Of a stretch of 64,000 bases of DNA, positions 31,537-40,493 are shown piece by piece. Source of the DNA: Verrucomicrobiaceae bacterium (GTDB lineage Bacteria > Verrucomicrobiota > Verrucomicrobiia > Verrucomicrobiales > Verrucomicrobiaceae). Location of the stretch: the NCBI GenBank assembly GCA_016713035.1, contig JADJPW010000004.1, positions 186,001 to 250,000 of the forward strand, written 5' to 3'. Under the pieces are notes generated by a model, which saw only the letters and a list, made by a program, of their open reading frames with translations, was not told where the DNA came from and did no database searches. Positions within the stretch are counted from its first letter, which is position 1, and each line of letters opens with the position of its first letter. A program made the translations under genes and the position numbers.

Positions 31537-33657
31537 ATGAAGACACTGCTTTTCAGCCTCTCGCTGCTTTTCACGAGCCACAGCCTCCTAGCAGCCTCCA
31601 TGGAGCAAAGCGCTGCGCATGTCATCATCACGCAGTCAGATCTGGAGAACGCAAGCCGCTGGGATGAAATCCGCCGCTACACCACCGAGGCCACAGCGCG
31701 AGGTGCCAAAAAACTCATTCTCGAAATCAATGTCACGCAGAGCAACGCCCAAGCCGCACTCCCATTGGCCGAGGAGATCGCCCGGCTGAAGCTCCCCACC
31801 GCCGCATGGGTGAATACCTCCGCCATCGGCGGCGGGGCACTGCTCGCACTGGCCTGCAATGAGATCTGGATGGCACCTGGCAGCCGCATCGGTGCAGCGC
31901 CGCCTGCGGTGCCGCTCCATGAAGAACTCTCCCCCAAAGCGCAGGACACTCTGCTCGCAGAATCTCTCGCCGTGCTCAAAGCCGGTGCACGCAGCCTCGC
32001 AAAGCTCAAAGGACATAAAACCGAGATCGCGGAGGCCTTCGTGGATCGTGAAAAAGGCTTCCCTCCACATGCTGAGAAAGGCGAGCTTCTCCTGCTCGAT
32101 GCCGACAATGCGGTGCCGGTGCTCGCGAAGGGACTCGCCACCGATTTGAAGACCATCGCAGGCGATTTGAAGCCCATTTTGCTCACCGCAGCCTGGTTTG
32201 ATCAAAAACAGCCCGAAAGCACCCCAACGGAAAAAACCACTCCGAATGCCCAAATAGCCAAAAACGCCCAAAAAGCCACTTCGGGCCCCTACACCGGAAA
32301 AGTCGTCATCATCCCCGTCGGCGAGGAGGACCTGATCATCCCCGCACGCTTTGAGTTCATGAAGCGCACCCTCCGCCTCTGCGATGAGCAGCGTGCAGAG
32401 GCCGTACTCTTTGACCTCGATACTCCCGGCGGCATGGCCTGGGCCACCACCACGCTCATGATGCAGGATTTGCAGAGACTCACGATCAAATCGCTCTCCT
32501 ACGTGAATACCCGCGCCATTTCCGCCGGAGCCCTCACCGCGATGGCCACCGATGTCATCTACATGGCACCTGCCAGCTCCATCGGAGCAGCTACACCCGT
32601 GAATAGCCAAGGCACCGAGATGGGAGAGGCCGAGCGGGCGAAAAACAACAGCGCCTACATGGGCATGGCCCGCGCCGCTGTCCGGGCCAAAGGCCATGAT
32701 GTACGCATCCTCGAAGGCATGATCGACATGAATCCTGGCCTCATCATCAATGGCAAAGTCATCGTCCCCAAAGGCCAGATCGTCACGCTCGATGCCGATC
32801 AGGCCACCATGCTCATAGATGGCAAGCCGCTCCTCGCCAAAGCCATCGTCAAAAGCATCGACGACATCAAAGCACGCGAGTCGCTCAAGGGCGAGTCCCT
32901 CACCGCAGAGCCCACCATGTTCGAGTGGATCGCCATCTGGGTGACGCAGTATGCATGGCTGCTCATCATCGCGGGACTGGCCTCCGGTTATCTGGAAATG
33001 CAGGCACCCGGATTCGGACTCCCTGGAGCAGTCGCGATCACGGTGTTTACCATCTTCTTCTTCGGCCACTACGTCGCAGGCAGTCTCGTCGGCCATGAGA
33101 CACTCATCATGACGCTGCTTTTCATCACCGGCATCGTCCTCATCGGCGTAGAGCTCCTCGCAGCACCTGGGACGATCATTCCTGGGCTCATCGGCTTCCT
33201 ACTCGTCATGGTGGCACTCGTTTACACCATGAGTGGCTGGGAGATCGCCCCTACCATCATCCCAGATGGCAGCACCACGCCTACTGGCAGCGGCAGCAGC
33301 TTTGACCTAGCTCAATACGCCACCGGCTTGCGGAACTTCGCCCTCGGCCTCACCGGCGCAGGCATCCTCATCACCCTGATGATTCTGTGGGTGCCAGAGC
33401 TGCGCCCCTTCCGCGCCCTCGTGCTTCAGACCGCCGCCGGTGGCAGCTCCGCAGATGCCCCCACTCAACGTGATGCCGCCCAGGCACACATCGGCGACAG
33501 CGGCATCACCCGCAGTGCCCTGCGCCCCTACGGCAGTGTCGAAATCGCGGGCCGCATCCTCGAAGCCGTCGCGGATGGCAATGCCTACCTCGAAAGTGGC
33601 CAGCCTGTCCGCGTCCGTGAGGTGAGTGGCGGCAGAATCGTCGTCGAGGCGGCTTAG
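31537..33657 (+). CDS. NfeD-family membrane protease-like protein with duplicated ClpP-like domain
   Basis: A 706-aa protein: signal peptide (1-20), two ClpP/crotonase-fold domains, four to five membrane helices from about 465, and a C-terminal NfeD OB-fold-like domain (RSALRPYGSVEIAGRILEAV). The second ClpP domain has NTRAISAGALTAMATDVIYM with the expected nucleophile Ser; the first has NTSAIGGGALLALACNEIWM with Gly in that place, so it is probably a catalytically dead duplicate. NfeD proteases cleave membrane proteins such as stomatins. No stomatin gene is adjacent. Confidence 0.85.
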   Translation: MKTLLFSLSLLFTSHSLLAASMEQSAAHVIITQSDLENASRWDEIRRYTTEATARGAKKLILEINVTQSNAQAALPLAEEIARLKLPTAAWVNTSAIGGGALLALACNEIWMAPGSRIGAAPPAVPLHEELSPKAQDTLLAESLAVLKAGARSLAKLKGHKTEIAEAFVDREKGFPPHAEKGELLLLDADNAVPVLAKGLATDLKTIAGDLKPILLTAAWFDQKQPESTPTEKTTPNAQIAKNAQKATSGPYTGKVVIIPVGEEDLIIPARFEFMKRTLRLCDEQRAEAVLFDLDTPGGMAWATTTLMMQDLQRLTIKSLSYVNTRAISAGALTAMATDVIYMAPASSIGAATPVNSQGTEMGEAERAKNNSAYMGMARAAVRAKGHDVRILEGMIDMNPGLIINGKVIVPKGQIVTLDADQATMLIDGKPLLAKAIVKSIDDIKARESLKGESLTAEPTMFEWIAIWVTQYAWLLIIAGLASGYLEMQAPGFGLPGAVAITVFTIFFFGHYVAGSLVGHETLIMTLLFITGIVLIGVELLAAPGTIIPGLIGFLLVMVALVYTMSGWEIAPTIIPDGSTTPTGSGSSFDLAQYATGLRNFALGLTGAGILITLMILWVPELRPFRALVLQTAAGGSSADAPTQRDAAQAHIGDSGITRSALRPYGSVEIAGRILEAVADGNAYLESGQPVRVREVSGGRIVVEAA

Positions 33658-33703
33658 AGAGGAAGAACGAGTGCCGGATGGCGTTTGGATGCGGCTCCAA
33701 ACC

Positions 33704-34921
33704 ATGAAATCACTCCTCGCCCTTCTTTTACTGACCACGGCCGTCTTCGCCAAAGACGTGCCTGGACCGCAGCGCTTCGAAAAAGCCATCGCGGCCTTTG
33801 AAGCGGCAGACAAGTCCACACCAGCACCCAAGAACGCGACACTTTTCGTCGGTGCATCCAACATCCGCCTTTGGGCCTCCCTACCCCAGCGCTTCAAAAA
33901 GGACAAAATCATCAATCGCGGCTTTGGCGGCGCCATGATGAGCGAGGTGCTGCACTTCGCAGACCGCATCATCCTGCCGTATGACCCAGCGAAGATTTAT
34001 CTCAACGCAGGCGGCAATGATCTCCACCTCGGACGCACGCCGGAGGAGGTGCTCACGGCCTTCCAGGGCATCGCCGCGCTCGTGCGTGAAAAATTGCCGA
34101 AAACCAAGCTCGCCTTCCTCTGCATCCCCACCTCACCCAGTCGCTGGGATGAAGTCGAGACCGTCAAAAAGACCAACAAGCTCATCGCAGACCACATCGC
34201 CGCCGACGGTGCCCGCATCGACTACATCGACTACTTTCCCATGCTCCTCGGAGCCGATGGCCAGCCACGTCCAGAGCTGTATGTCGAAGATCGGCTGCAT
34301 TTTAGCGAAGCCGGCTACGACATCGTCACCTCCGCCATCAAGTGGCAAAAAGAAATCCTCGCCATCGAGCAGCGCTATGCGGAAAAAGCTGCGCCTGCTG
34401 CGCCCATCGTCTTCATCGGCAGCTCCAGCATCCGCATGTGGAAATCACTCGCCGCAGACTTCCCCGGCAAACCGGTGCTCAACCACGGCTTTGGCGGCAG
34501 CGAGGTATTAGACTCACTGAACTACGCCCACCGCCTAGCATTGCCCTTTTCACCCCGCCAGATCGTCATGTATGCCGGCGGCAACGACATCAATTCTGGC
34601 AAATCACCCGAGCGAGTCCTCGCCGATTTCAAGGCCTTCACCGCCCGCATCCACACCGCACTGCCCAAGACAAAAATCTGCTACATCTCCGTCGCTCCCA
34701 ATCCGAGCCGCTGGACCCAAATCGACCGTGTACGAGCTGCCAACACGCTCATCCGTGACTTCTGCGCCCAAAACCCGCTGCTCGACTTCATCGACATGCA
34801 TCCCGTCATGCTCGGAGCCGACGGCCAGCCAAAACCCGACATCTTCCTCAAAGACAAACTCCACATGAACGAAAAAGGCTACGCCCTCTGGAAAGACATC
34901 GTCGCCCCACGGCTCGAATAA
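33704..34921 (+). CDS. Secreted protein with two tandem SGNH-hydrolase domains
   Basis: A 405-aa exported protein (signal peptide MKSLLALLLLTTAVFA). Two SGNH/GDSL esterase domains occur in series: the first with FVGASNIRLW (Ser52), NAGGNDLH and EDRLHFSEAGYD; the second with FIGSSSIRMW (Ser241), YAGGNDIN and KDKLHMNEKGYA. Both keep the nucleophile, Gly-Asn and Asp-x-x-His blocks, so both may be active. Probable deacetylation or deacylation of polysaccharide. ATG 33704 gives the signal peptide. The gene abuts the decayed DUF1501 tail downstream. Confidence 0.83.
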   Translation: MKSLLALLLLTTAVFAKDVPGPQRFEKAIAAFEAADKSTPAPKNATLFVGASNIRLWASLPQRFKKDKIINRGFGGAMMSEVLHFADRIILPYDPAKIYLNAGGNDLHLGRTPEEVLTAFQGIAALVREKLPKTKLAFLCIPTSPSRWDEVETVKKTNKLIADHIAADGARIDYIDYFPMLLGADGQPRPELYVEDRLHFSEAGYDIVTSAIKWQKEILAIEQRYAEKAAPAAPIVFIGSSSIRMWKSLAADFPGKPVLNHGFGGSEVLDSLNYAHRLALPFSPRQIVMYAGGNDINSGKSPERVLADFKAFTARIHTALPKTKICYISVAPNPSRWTQIDRVRAANTLIRDFCAQNPLLDFIDMHPVMLGADGQPKPDIFLKDKLHMNEKGYALWKDIVAPRLE

Positions 34922-34936
34922 CCTCCCCAGAGCTAA

Positions 34937-35404
34937 TTGCGATGCCATCAGCGCCTTCACCGGATTCACGCCAGTGAGGCGGGAATCGAGGCATGGGAAG
35001 CGATAGCTGAGTTTGTACTGATCAAGGACGTATTTCGCCAAAACCTCCACCGCCATGGGATCACAGTGCACGCCGTCATGCTGAAGCAGTGTGTACAGCG
35101 CCACACGGTCCATCGTCGTCCCCGCCGCCTCTGCCAGCCCGCGCCGCCACTCATCATGCCCGCCATTCCCGATGCCGATCCAGTCCACCGCACAAAGCAC
35201 CAACGGCTTGCCGGTTTCGATCAAGATCACACGCCGCGCACTCTACGGGTCCGTGATCGACAGAGCCTTCACATAGTCCACCGGCATCCCGATCTCTGGC
35301 GTGGCATCCGCTTAGAAGACGGCGATGCGAAGCGGATCCTGAGCGTGGAGGAAGCTGCAGGAGAGGAGGAGGAGGAGGAGGAGGAGGAGAGCAAACTTGC
35401 GCAT
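34937..35404 (-). pseudogene. Ceramidase-like gene remnant ending in a DUF1501 tail
   Basis: From ATG 35404 the minus strand encodes a signal peptide with a Leu run (MRKFALLLLLLLLLSCSFLH), then sequence resembling the N-terminus of neutral/alkaline-ceramidase-like proteins (DATPEIGMPVDYVKALSITD, VLCAVDWIGIGNGGHDEWRR, AEAAGTTMDRVALYTLLQHD). Two in-frame stop codons interrupt it (TAA after RIAVF, TAG before SARRV) although the frame is otherwise open. After ~140 codons it runs directly into KLSYRFPCLDSRLTGVNPVK, the C-terminal tail of DUF1501 proteins. It is therefore a decayed gene joined to the end of another. The GAG repeat at 35361-35390 is just the Leu-codon run. Confidence 0.7.
34955..35030 (-). 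repeat. DUF1501 3'-tail repeat, copy A
   Basis: On the minus strand codes for KLSYRFPCLDSRLTGVNPVK. Shares long near-identical stretches with copies B and C, for example TCACGCCAGTGAGGCGG on the plus strand. Bounds the DUF6348-like gene on its left. Confidence 0.7.
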
Positions 35405-35496
35405 GAGATTAAGGCGCATCACTACGAAACTTTAATGTGAGTGCTTGTGCTTAAGGCGACGAAAGTGTTAAAAAAGCAACTCAAACTTACGCCATC

Positions 35497-36336
35497 ATGC
35501 TAAACCGTTTTTTTCGTCGTTTTCGACCTTCACAGCCAAAACCAGAGGCTGTTTCTGAACAGTCTGGCCACATGGCGCATGGGCCGGTCGTGACCATTTC
35601 GTTTTCAAGCGCCCGCCGTAGCTGGAATGAGGCTTTTGACCTTCGCGACATGCTTCTCTCCACACTGGTAGAGAAGGGCTTTGCAGCAGAAAAATCGCCA
35701 GATGGAGATGTTATGTTCAGCGGATATGTTTTCCGACCAGAGCTAAGCTCATTTCAGCCTCTGGATGACGGAGAAGGTAGTCGATCCTGCACCATCATCA
35801 GCTTCGATCATTCTGGGCTCGGCTGCCACCGCTGCTTCGAGTGGCAACATTCCATTGGAGAGACACTGGAGGAGGCTTGCCGTGTCGGGTTTGAGAAGTG
35901 GTGCAAGACTGACCTTGTCGCATTGCTAGACGCCACTCGAAACAGGGCTGAAGACTGCACCTGCATGGAAATGGCTTTTCCAAACCGATCGCCAGGTAAA
36001 AGATGCGTCTTCAGTCCTGTGGAGATCGTCGCCAACCCTGCGTCCGACCTCGATTTGATTAATTCGTCTGATCCAGACAGTCATTCATTCTGCCCTTGCT
36101 GCTTGACGACTGCGTGTATGAAAGAATTAAAGCCGTACATTGAGGGAACCGGTTTTACTGGAGTTCGCTATTTTGTAATGCGGGACAACGAAGGAAATCT
36201 CAACGCTGACTGCCGAGTCAACGGACTTGAATTCGACCCAGGAAAGGCTGCCTTGATCCGCTACGCAGAGAGCTGGCCGGGAACTGGTTTTCAGTATCGG
36301 AAGCAGTATGTTGTCGTGCATGACCACAGTTCCTGA
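35497..36336 (+). CDS. DUF6348-like protein
   Basis: A 279-aa soluble protein. FEWQHSIGETLEEACRVGFE and KWCKTDLVALLDATRN resemble DUF6348 family members (family name from memory, moderate confidence). The middle has several Cys (DCTCMEMAF, FCPCCLTTACM) that may bind metal. Codon use is less GC-rich than neighbouring genes, which with its position between two copies of a DUF1501 tail repeat suggests recent acquisition. Function unknown. Confidence 0.6.
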   Translation: MLNRFFRRFRPSQPKPEAVSEQSGHMAHGPVVTISFSSARRSWNEAFDLRDMLLSTLVEKGFAAEKSPDGDVMFSGYVFRPELSSFQPLDDGEGSRSCTIISFDHSGLGCHRCFEWQHSIGETLEEACRVGFEKWCKTDLVALLDATRNRAEDCTCMEMAFPNRSPGKRCVFSPVEIVANPASDLDLINSSDPDSHSFCPCCLTTACMKELKPYIEGTGFTGVRYFVMRDNEGNLNADCRVNGLEFDPGKAALIRYAESWPGTGFQYRKQYVVVHDHSS

Positions 36337-36730
36337 CTTCAATGTCTTCTTTGTCCCCGAGTGAATCAAATCGACCGTCAGTCAAAGCTAAGCACAATCA
36401 ACCCCATCTCCACTTAACCGGAGTCACGCCAGTGAGGCGGAAGGCGAGGCCTATGAAGCGGTGGCTAAGCTTGTGGTGCTCTAAGGCCGTATTGCACCAA
36501 AAACCTCGTCTGTCGCGCTGATGTAGCGTTTGGTCTGTTGCGCTCGTAAGCCACCTCCGGGACTTCCTCTCGCTCAGAACTTGAACCAATCTATCAGGTG
36601 GAAGAGTCAGCTTGAAGTCATCGACACTGAATACAGCACTGAGGTAGGATTCATCGACTTGCTCGCAACCCGCACACTGTCCAATGCCGCTCGTCTTGCG
36701 CCTTGGTGATTTCCAGTGTAGTCTCCGCCC
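36337..36730. other. Non-coding stretch with decayed gene tail
   Basis: No intact gene. Contains repeat copy B at 36413-36490 and, right of it, sequence with no recognisable coding signal. The last ~100 bases probably hold the promoter of the toxin-antitoxin pair that follows. Confidence 0.6.
36413..36490 (-). repeat. DUF1501 3'-tail repeat, copy B
   Basis: On the minus strand codes for KLSHRFIGLAFRLTGVTPVK. It resembles copy A over about 90 bases, including the part upstream of the tail, with single-base indels. Lies between the DUF6348-like gene and the RHH/PIN toxin-antitoxin pair. Confidence 0.7.
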
Positions 36731-36934
36731 ATGAGCACCTTAACCATCGAACTTCCTGAGGCATTGACCGCTGAACTAGATTCTGCCGTTAAAGCGGGTT
36801 GGTTTGCCAACCAAGCCGAGGCGGTGCGGGCTGCGGTGCGAGACTTCGTGAATCATCGCAAACTGGATATACTGGAGAAGCAGCAACTGGCTGACATTGA
36901 GTGGGCAGTAAGTGCCACACCGAAACATCCATGA
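36731..36934 (+). CDS. Ribbon-helix-helix antitoxin
   Basis: A 67-aa RHH protein: the N-terminal strand STLTIELPEALTAELDSAV and helix NQAEAVRAAVRDFV are the DNA-binding fold of ParD/CopG-like antitoxins; the C-terminal helix (LEKQQLADIEWAV) should bind the toxin. The stop overlaps the toxin start by ATGA (36931-36934). Autorepression is expected for the family. Confidence 0.83.
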   Translation: MSTLTIELPEALTAELDSAVKAGWFANQAEAVRAAVRDFVNHRKLDILEKQQLADIEWAVSATPKHP

Positions 36935-37440
36935 ATCTGGTGGTCACAGACACTGGGCCACTCCTGCATTTGCATCAGATCGGTGTGGCAGGGTTGCTGT
37001 CGCATCTGGGTTCGATTCATGTGACTCCGACGGTGCTGCATGAGCTTCAGCGTCACGCTCCAGCATTCATGTCAGATGGACTCCCTCCATGGCTGAACAC
37101 AGCACAGCCATCGTCTGCGAGTCTGCAACTCGCTAGGCAATGGGTGGGTGCGCAGGTTCTCGATGCGGGCGAGGCTGAGGCGCTCGCTTTTGCTCAGGAG
37201 ATCAACGCTGATCTGTTTATCACCGACGACACTGCCGCACGAACACTTGGCGAGTCGCTTGGATTGCAGGTGCGTGGTTCGCTCGGCGTCATTCTGTTTG
37301 CAGCAGCTAGTGGTCATCTGGATCAAATGACCACTTTGAAAGTTATCGATGATCTCGAACATCACTCGACTCTTTGGATGTCAGCTAAAGTGAAGCAAGC
37401 TGCTCGGCTTGCAGTAGGGAGGATCTTTGGAAAGCCTTGA
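36931..37440 (+). CDS. DUF3368/PIN-like toxin
   Basis: A 169-aa PIN-like ribonuclease toxin of the DUF3368 class. Acidic active-site residues are visible: Asp in VVTDTGPLLHLHQIG, Glu in LDAGEAEALAFAQEI, and the Asp pair in DLFITDDTAARTLGESLG, followed by RGSLGVILFAA. PIN toxins cleave RNA. Translationally coupled to the antitoxin upstream. Base composition is lower in GC than flanking genes; it sits between repeat copies B and C. Confidence 0.82.
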   Translation: MNLVVTDTGPLLHLHQIGVAGLLSHLGSIHVTPTVLHELQRHAPAFMSDGLPPWLNTAQPSSASLQLARQWVGAQVLDAGEAEALAFAQEINADLFITDDTAARTLGESLGLQVRGSLGVILFAAASGHLDQMTTLKVIDDLEHHSTLWMSAKVKQAARLAVGRIFGKP

Positions 37441-37446
37441 TCGAGT

Positions 37447-38931
37447 TTACGCCACCAGCCCCTTCACCACCTTCGCGGGGTTCACGCCGGTGAGGCGGAA
37501 GTCGAGGCCTTGGAAGCGGTAGCTGAGCTTGTTATGATCGAGGCCGAAGAGGTGAAGGATCGTGGCGTGGAAGTCGTGGATGGACACGGGATCACGGGCG
37601 ACGTGCCAGGCGAAATCATCGGTCTCGCCGTAAACCTGTCCGCCTTTGATGCCGCCGCCGGCCATCCACAGGCTGAAGGCATAAGGATGATGATCGCGGC
37701 CGGTGACTTTCTTGAAGCCCTTGCGGTTCTCGCCGAGCGCGGTGCGGCCGAACTCGCTGCCCCACACGACGAGCGTGGTGTCGAGCAGGCCGCGTTGTTT
37801 GAGGTCCTTCAGCAGCGCGGCGATGGGTTGATCGACCATCTGGCAATTGTGCGCGAGCTGTGGGTCGAGGCTGCTGTGATGATCCCACGAGGCGTGGATG
37901 ATGTTCACGAAGCGAACACCGCGCTCGACCATGCGCCTCGCTTGCAAACAGTGACGCGAGAAGGTCTGGAAATTGCCGATGCCGCCGAGGTTGCTCTTGA
38001 TGGGCGGCTCGATGCGATTGACGCCATACGCATCAAGTGTGGCCTGTGACTCGCCCGCGAGATCGACCAGCTCCGGCGCGGCGCTTTGCATGCGGAAGGC
38101 GAGCTCGTAGCTGTTGATGCGTGCGGCGATCTCGGGATCGCCGATGTGCTTGTGCTGGAGTTTGTTCAGGTCGTTCAGCGCACGAATGCTGGCCGATTGC
38201 ATCTCCGGCGTGATGCCGTCGGGATTGTTCAGGTTCAAAACCGGCGAGGCTCCATTGCGAAACATCACACCGCTATATGACGAAGGCAAAAAGCCGCTCG
38301 ACCACGTCGAGCTGCCGCCGGGCAGGCCACGGCCTTTGCTGACCATCACCACATACGATGGCAGCTCCTGCGAGGCATTGCCCAGGCCATAGGTGACCCA
38401 TGAGCCGACGCTCGGACGCCCGAGCAAGGCCGCGCCGCAGTTCAGCATGAGCTGGCCGGGCAGGTGGTTGAACTGGTTCGTGTGCATCGACCGCACCAGC
38501 GCGATGTCGTCCGCACAGGTTGCGATGTGCGGCAGCAGATCGCTGATCTCCATGCCGCACTGCCCGTGCTTTTTAAAGACGCGGCTCGTGCCCATCACTG
38601 TGGCGCTTTCCTTCTGCAAAAAGGCAAACTTCGCATCGCCCACAATCGAGTAAGGCAGAGGTTGGCCGTCGTATTTATTTAAGAGCGGCTTTGGATCAAA
38701 GAGGTCCATCTGCGATGGGCCGCCTTCGAGGAAGATGAAGATGCAGCGCTCCGCCTTTGGCGCGAAATGCGACACACGGGTGGAAAGCGGATTCGCTGGG
38801 AGGCTCGCCTCCTCCGCCAGCAAGCCGTCCTGCTTCAACAACGATGCTAAGGCCAGTGTCCCGAGTCCGCAGGAACTCGTCGCGAGGAAATCGCGTCGTG
38901 TTTGCGTAAGGTACTGCTCGTAGGGGGACAT
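37447..38931 (-). CDS. DUF1501 secreted protein (sulfatase-like fold)
   Basis: A 494-aa protein with a Tat-type signal (TRRDFLATSSCGLGTLALAS). IFIFLEGGPSQMDLFDPKP, SMHTNQFNHLPGQLMLNCG, WGSEFGRTALGE and GRDHHPYAFSLWMAGGGIKG are family hallmarks; DUF1501 proteins are related to alkaline phosphatase/sulfatase folds. They normally pair with a cytochrome-c/DUF1549-DUF1553 gene, which is absent here. The C-terminal tail (NKLSYRFQGLDFRLTGVNPAK) is the intact version of repeats A and B. Confidence 0.88.
   Translation of the reverse strand: MSPYEQYLTQTRRDFLATSSCGLGTLALASLLKQDGLLAEEASLPANPLSTRVSHFAPKAERCIFIFLEGGPSQMDLFDPKPLLNKYDGQPLPYSIVGDAKFAFLQKESATVMGTSRVFKKHGQCGMEISDLLPHIATCADDIALVRSMHTNQFNHLPGQLMLNCGAALLGRPSVGSWVTYGLGNASQELPSYVVMVSKGRGLPGGSSTWSSGFLPSSYSGVMFRNGASPVLNLNNPDGITPEMQSASIRALNDLNKLQHKHIGDPEIAARINSYELAFRMQSAAPELVDLAGESQATLDAYGVNRIEPPIKSNLGGIGNFQTFSRHCLQARRMVERGVRFVNIIHASWDHHSSLDPQLAHNCQMVDQPIAALLKDLKQRGLLDTTLVVWGSEFGRTALGENRKGFKKVTGRDHHPYAFSLWMAGGGIKGGQVYGETDDFAWHVARDPVSIHDFHATILHLFGLDHNKLSYRFQGLDFRLTGVNPAKVVKGLVA
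37473..37550 (-). repeat. DUF1501 3'-tail repeat, copy C (in the intact gene)
   Basis: The 3' end of the intact DUF1501 gene, homologous to copies A (34955) and B (36413), all in the same orientation. Confidence 0.75.
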
Positions 38932-39007
38932 GATATGGATACGCTCAGGAGCCCTGCACTTGATCCACGAAGTTCAAAACGGATGGGTCACTCGTAGGGG
39001 CAAAAGC

Positions 39008-40445
39008 CTACGCATTTGGAGCCGACGGCGGGATTTGATCGGCGAGCTCCTCTGCGGGGTAGGTCCATATCTCGCTGAGAGTGGGGTGATAGGGCGGGAT
39101 GGTCATGAAAGCATGCACGGTGGAGCGAAAGTGCATGGCGACGACGATCTCGTGGATGAGCTCGGTTGCTTTCGGACCCGTGACGCAGGCTCCGAGGATC
39201 TCGCCCGTCTCCGCGTGAGCCCGAATGCGCACAAAGCCATCCATCTCGCCGATGACCATGGACATGCCGTGATCATTGAAGGGATAGGAGGCTTCGAGAA
39301 ATGGGATGCTCTGATGATGCAACTGAGCCGCTGTGGCACCGACGCTGGCCACCTGCGGATGCGAAAAGACGCCAAAGAGCAGCAGTCTATCCTCCCATGA
39401 TTCTGAGGCGGTTTCACCCCGCAGTAGCCTGGCGGCGTTCCGCGCAGCGATTTCACCCTGCTGGATGGCGACGTGCACGACATCGAGTGGACTGCACACA
39501 TCCCCTGCGGCGAAGATGTGCGGGCGGGTGGTCTGCATGGCGCTGTTGACCAAAATTTTTCGTTTTTCGATGCTCACACCGGCTTTTTCGGGCTCTAGGC
39601 CACGCACGGCAGGTTGGCGACCGAGAGCGACGAGGATCTCATCCACGCTCACGGTGCGAGTTTGGCCGGACTGGGTGAATTCGATGCGTTTTTGGCCATT
39701 TTCGGCGAAAACGGCCTTCAGCTCCGTGCCGCAAAAAATCTGCATACCGCGCCGCTCATAGGCTGCACGCACGGTATCGCCGCAATCGCGGTCTAGGCCG
39801 GTGAGGAGCTGCTCGCTGCGTTGGATGACGGTCACGCGGCAGCTCATTGCTTCCAAATAATGCGCCATTTCGAGTGCGATGGCCCCACCACCGAGCACGG
39901 CGATGCTTGCGGGCAAAGCATCCGCGTCCAAGACATCATCGCTGGTCCAAAAGCCCGCTTCGGCGAGTCCCGGCACATCTGGCACAAATACCTCCGAGCC
40001 GGTGGCGATGACAAAACTCCGAGCTCGTGCCTGGAAGACGCCGGAGCCATCACGCGGCAGCACTTCCAGGGTGTTTTCATCCAAAAAGGTCGCTGTGCCG
40101 CGATAGAGCACGAAGCGGCCATCCTCGAGCTGCCCCTGACGATAGCCCGCGAAGTCCGCGATGAGTGTACGCTTCCGCTCCCGCACCCGCTGCATGTCCA
40201 CACCTTGATCGAGCAGCCGCAGGGTCGAAATCTGCCGCGTGCCGTGCGGCGAGGCGGCGGTTCGCGCTTTCGATCAGCGTCTTGCTGGGCATGCAGCCGC
40301 GTAGGATGCAGAGGCCTCCTATTTCCGCAGCGCCGTCGATGACGGCCACTTCCAGGCCAGCGGCATACGCAGTCCGCGCGGCGGCATATCCTGCGCTTCC
40401 ACCACCAATGACGATCAGATCAAAATCAAAATGCTGCTTCTCCAT
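39008..40445 (-). CDS. Pyridine nucleotide-disulfide oxidoreductase, frameshifted
   Basis: A class-I FAD disulfide reductase (mercuric-reductase/dihydrolipoamide-dehydrogenase-like). ATG 40445 opens DFDLIVIGGGSAGYAAARTA and the redox pair GGLCILRGCMPSK. The frame shifts near 40233: removing one G in the codon region after ARHA gives RHAQISTLRLLDQGVDMQ, and the rest runs to 39008 with the NAD site IAVLGGGAIALEMAHYL, FAAGDVC and the dimer motif PPYHPTLSEIW. Intact length is about 479 residues. No lipoyl enzyme or mer genes nearby, so the substrate is unknown. Confidence 0.85.
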
Positions 40446-40493
40446 GCCTGCGAGGCTTCCGCTGGCGTGATGAAGGTGCAAACTCAAAATCCA

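Noticed and set aside
31636..33096. 486-codon minus-strand ORF
   Set aside because: Antisense to the NfeD-type gene; no motifs.
35361..35390. GAG trinucleotide repeat as a separate microsatellite
   Set aside because: It is the Leu-codon run of a signal peptide in the ceramidase-like remnant.
38932..39007. Possible short coding tail between DUF1501 and the disulfide reductase
   Set aside because: Only about 20 codons after the reductase stop, with no start or family; could be chance.
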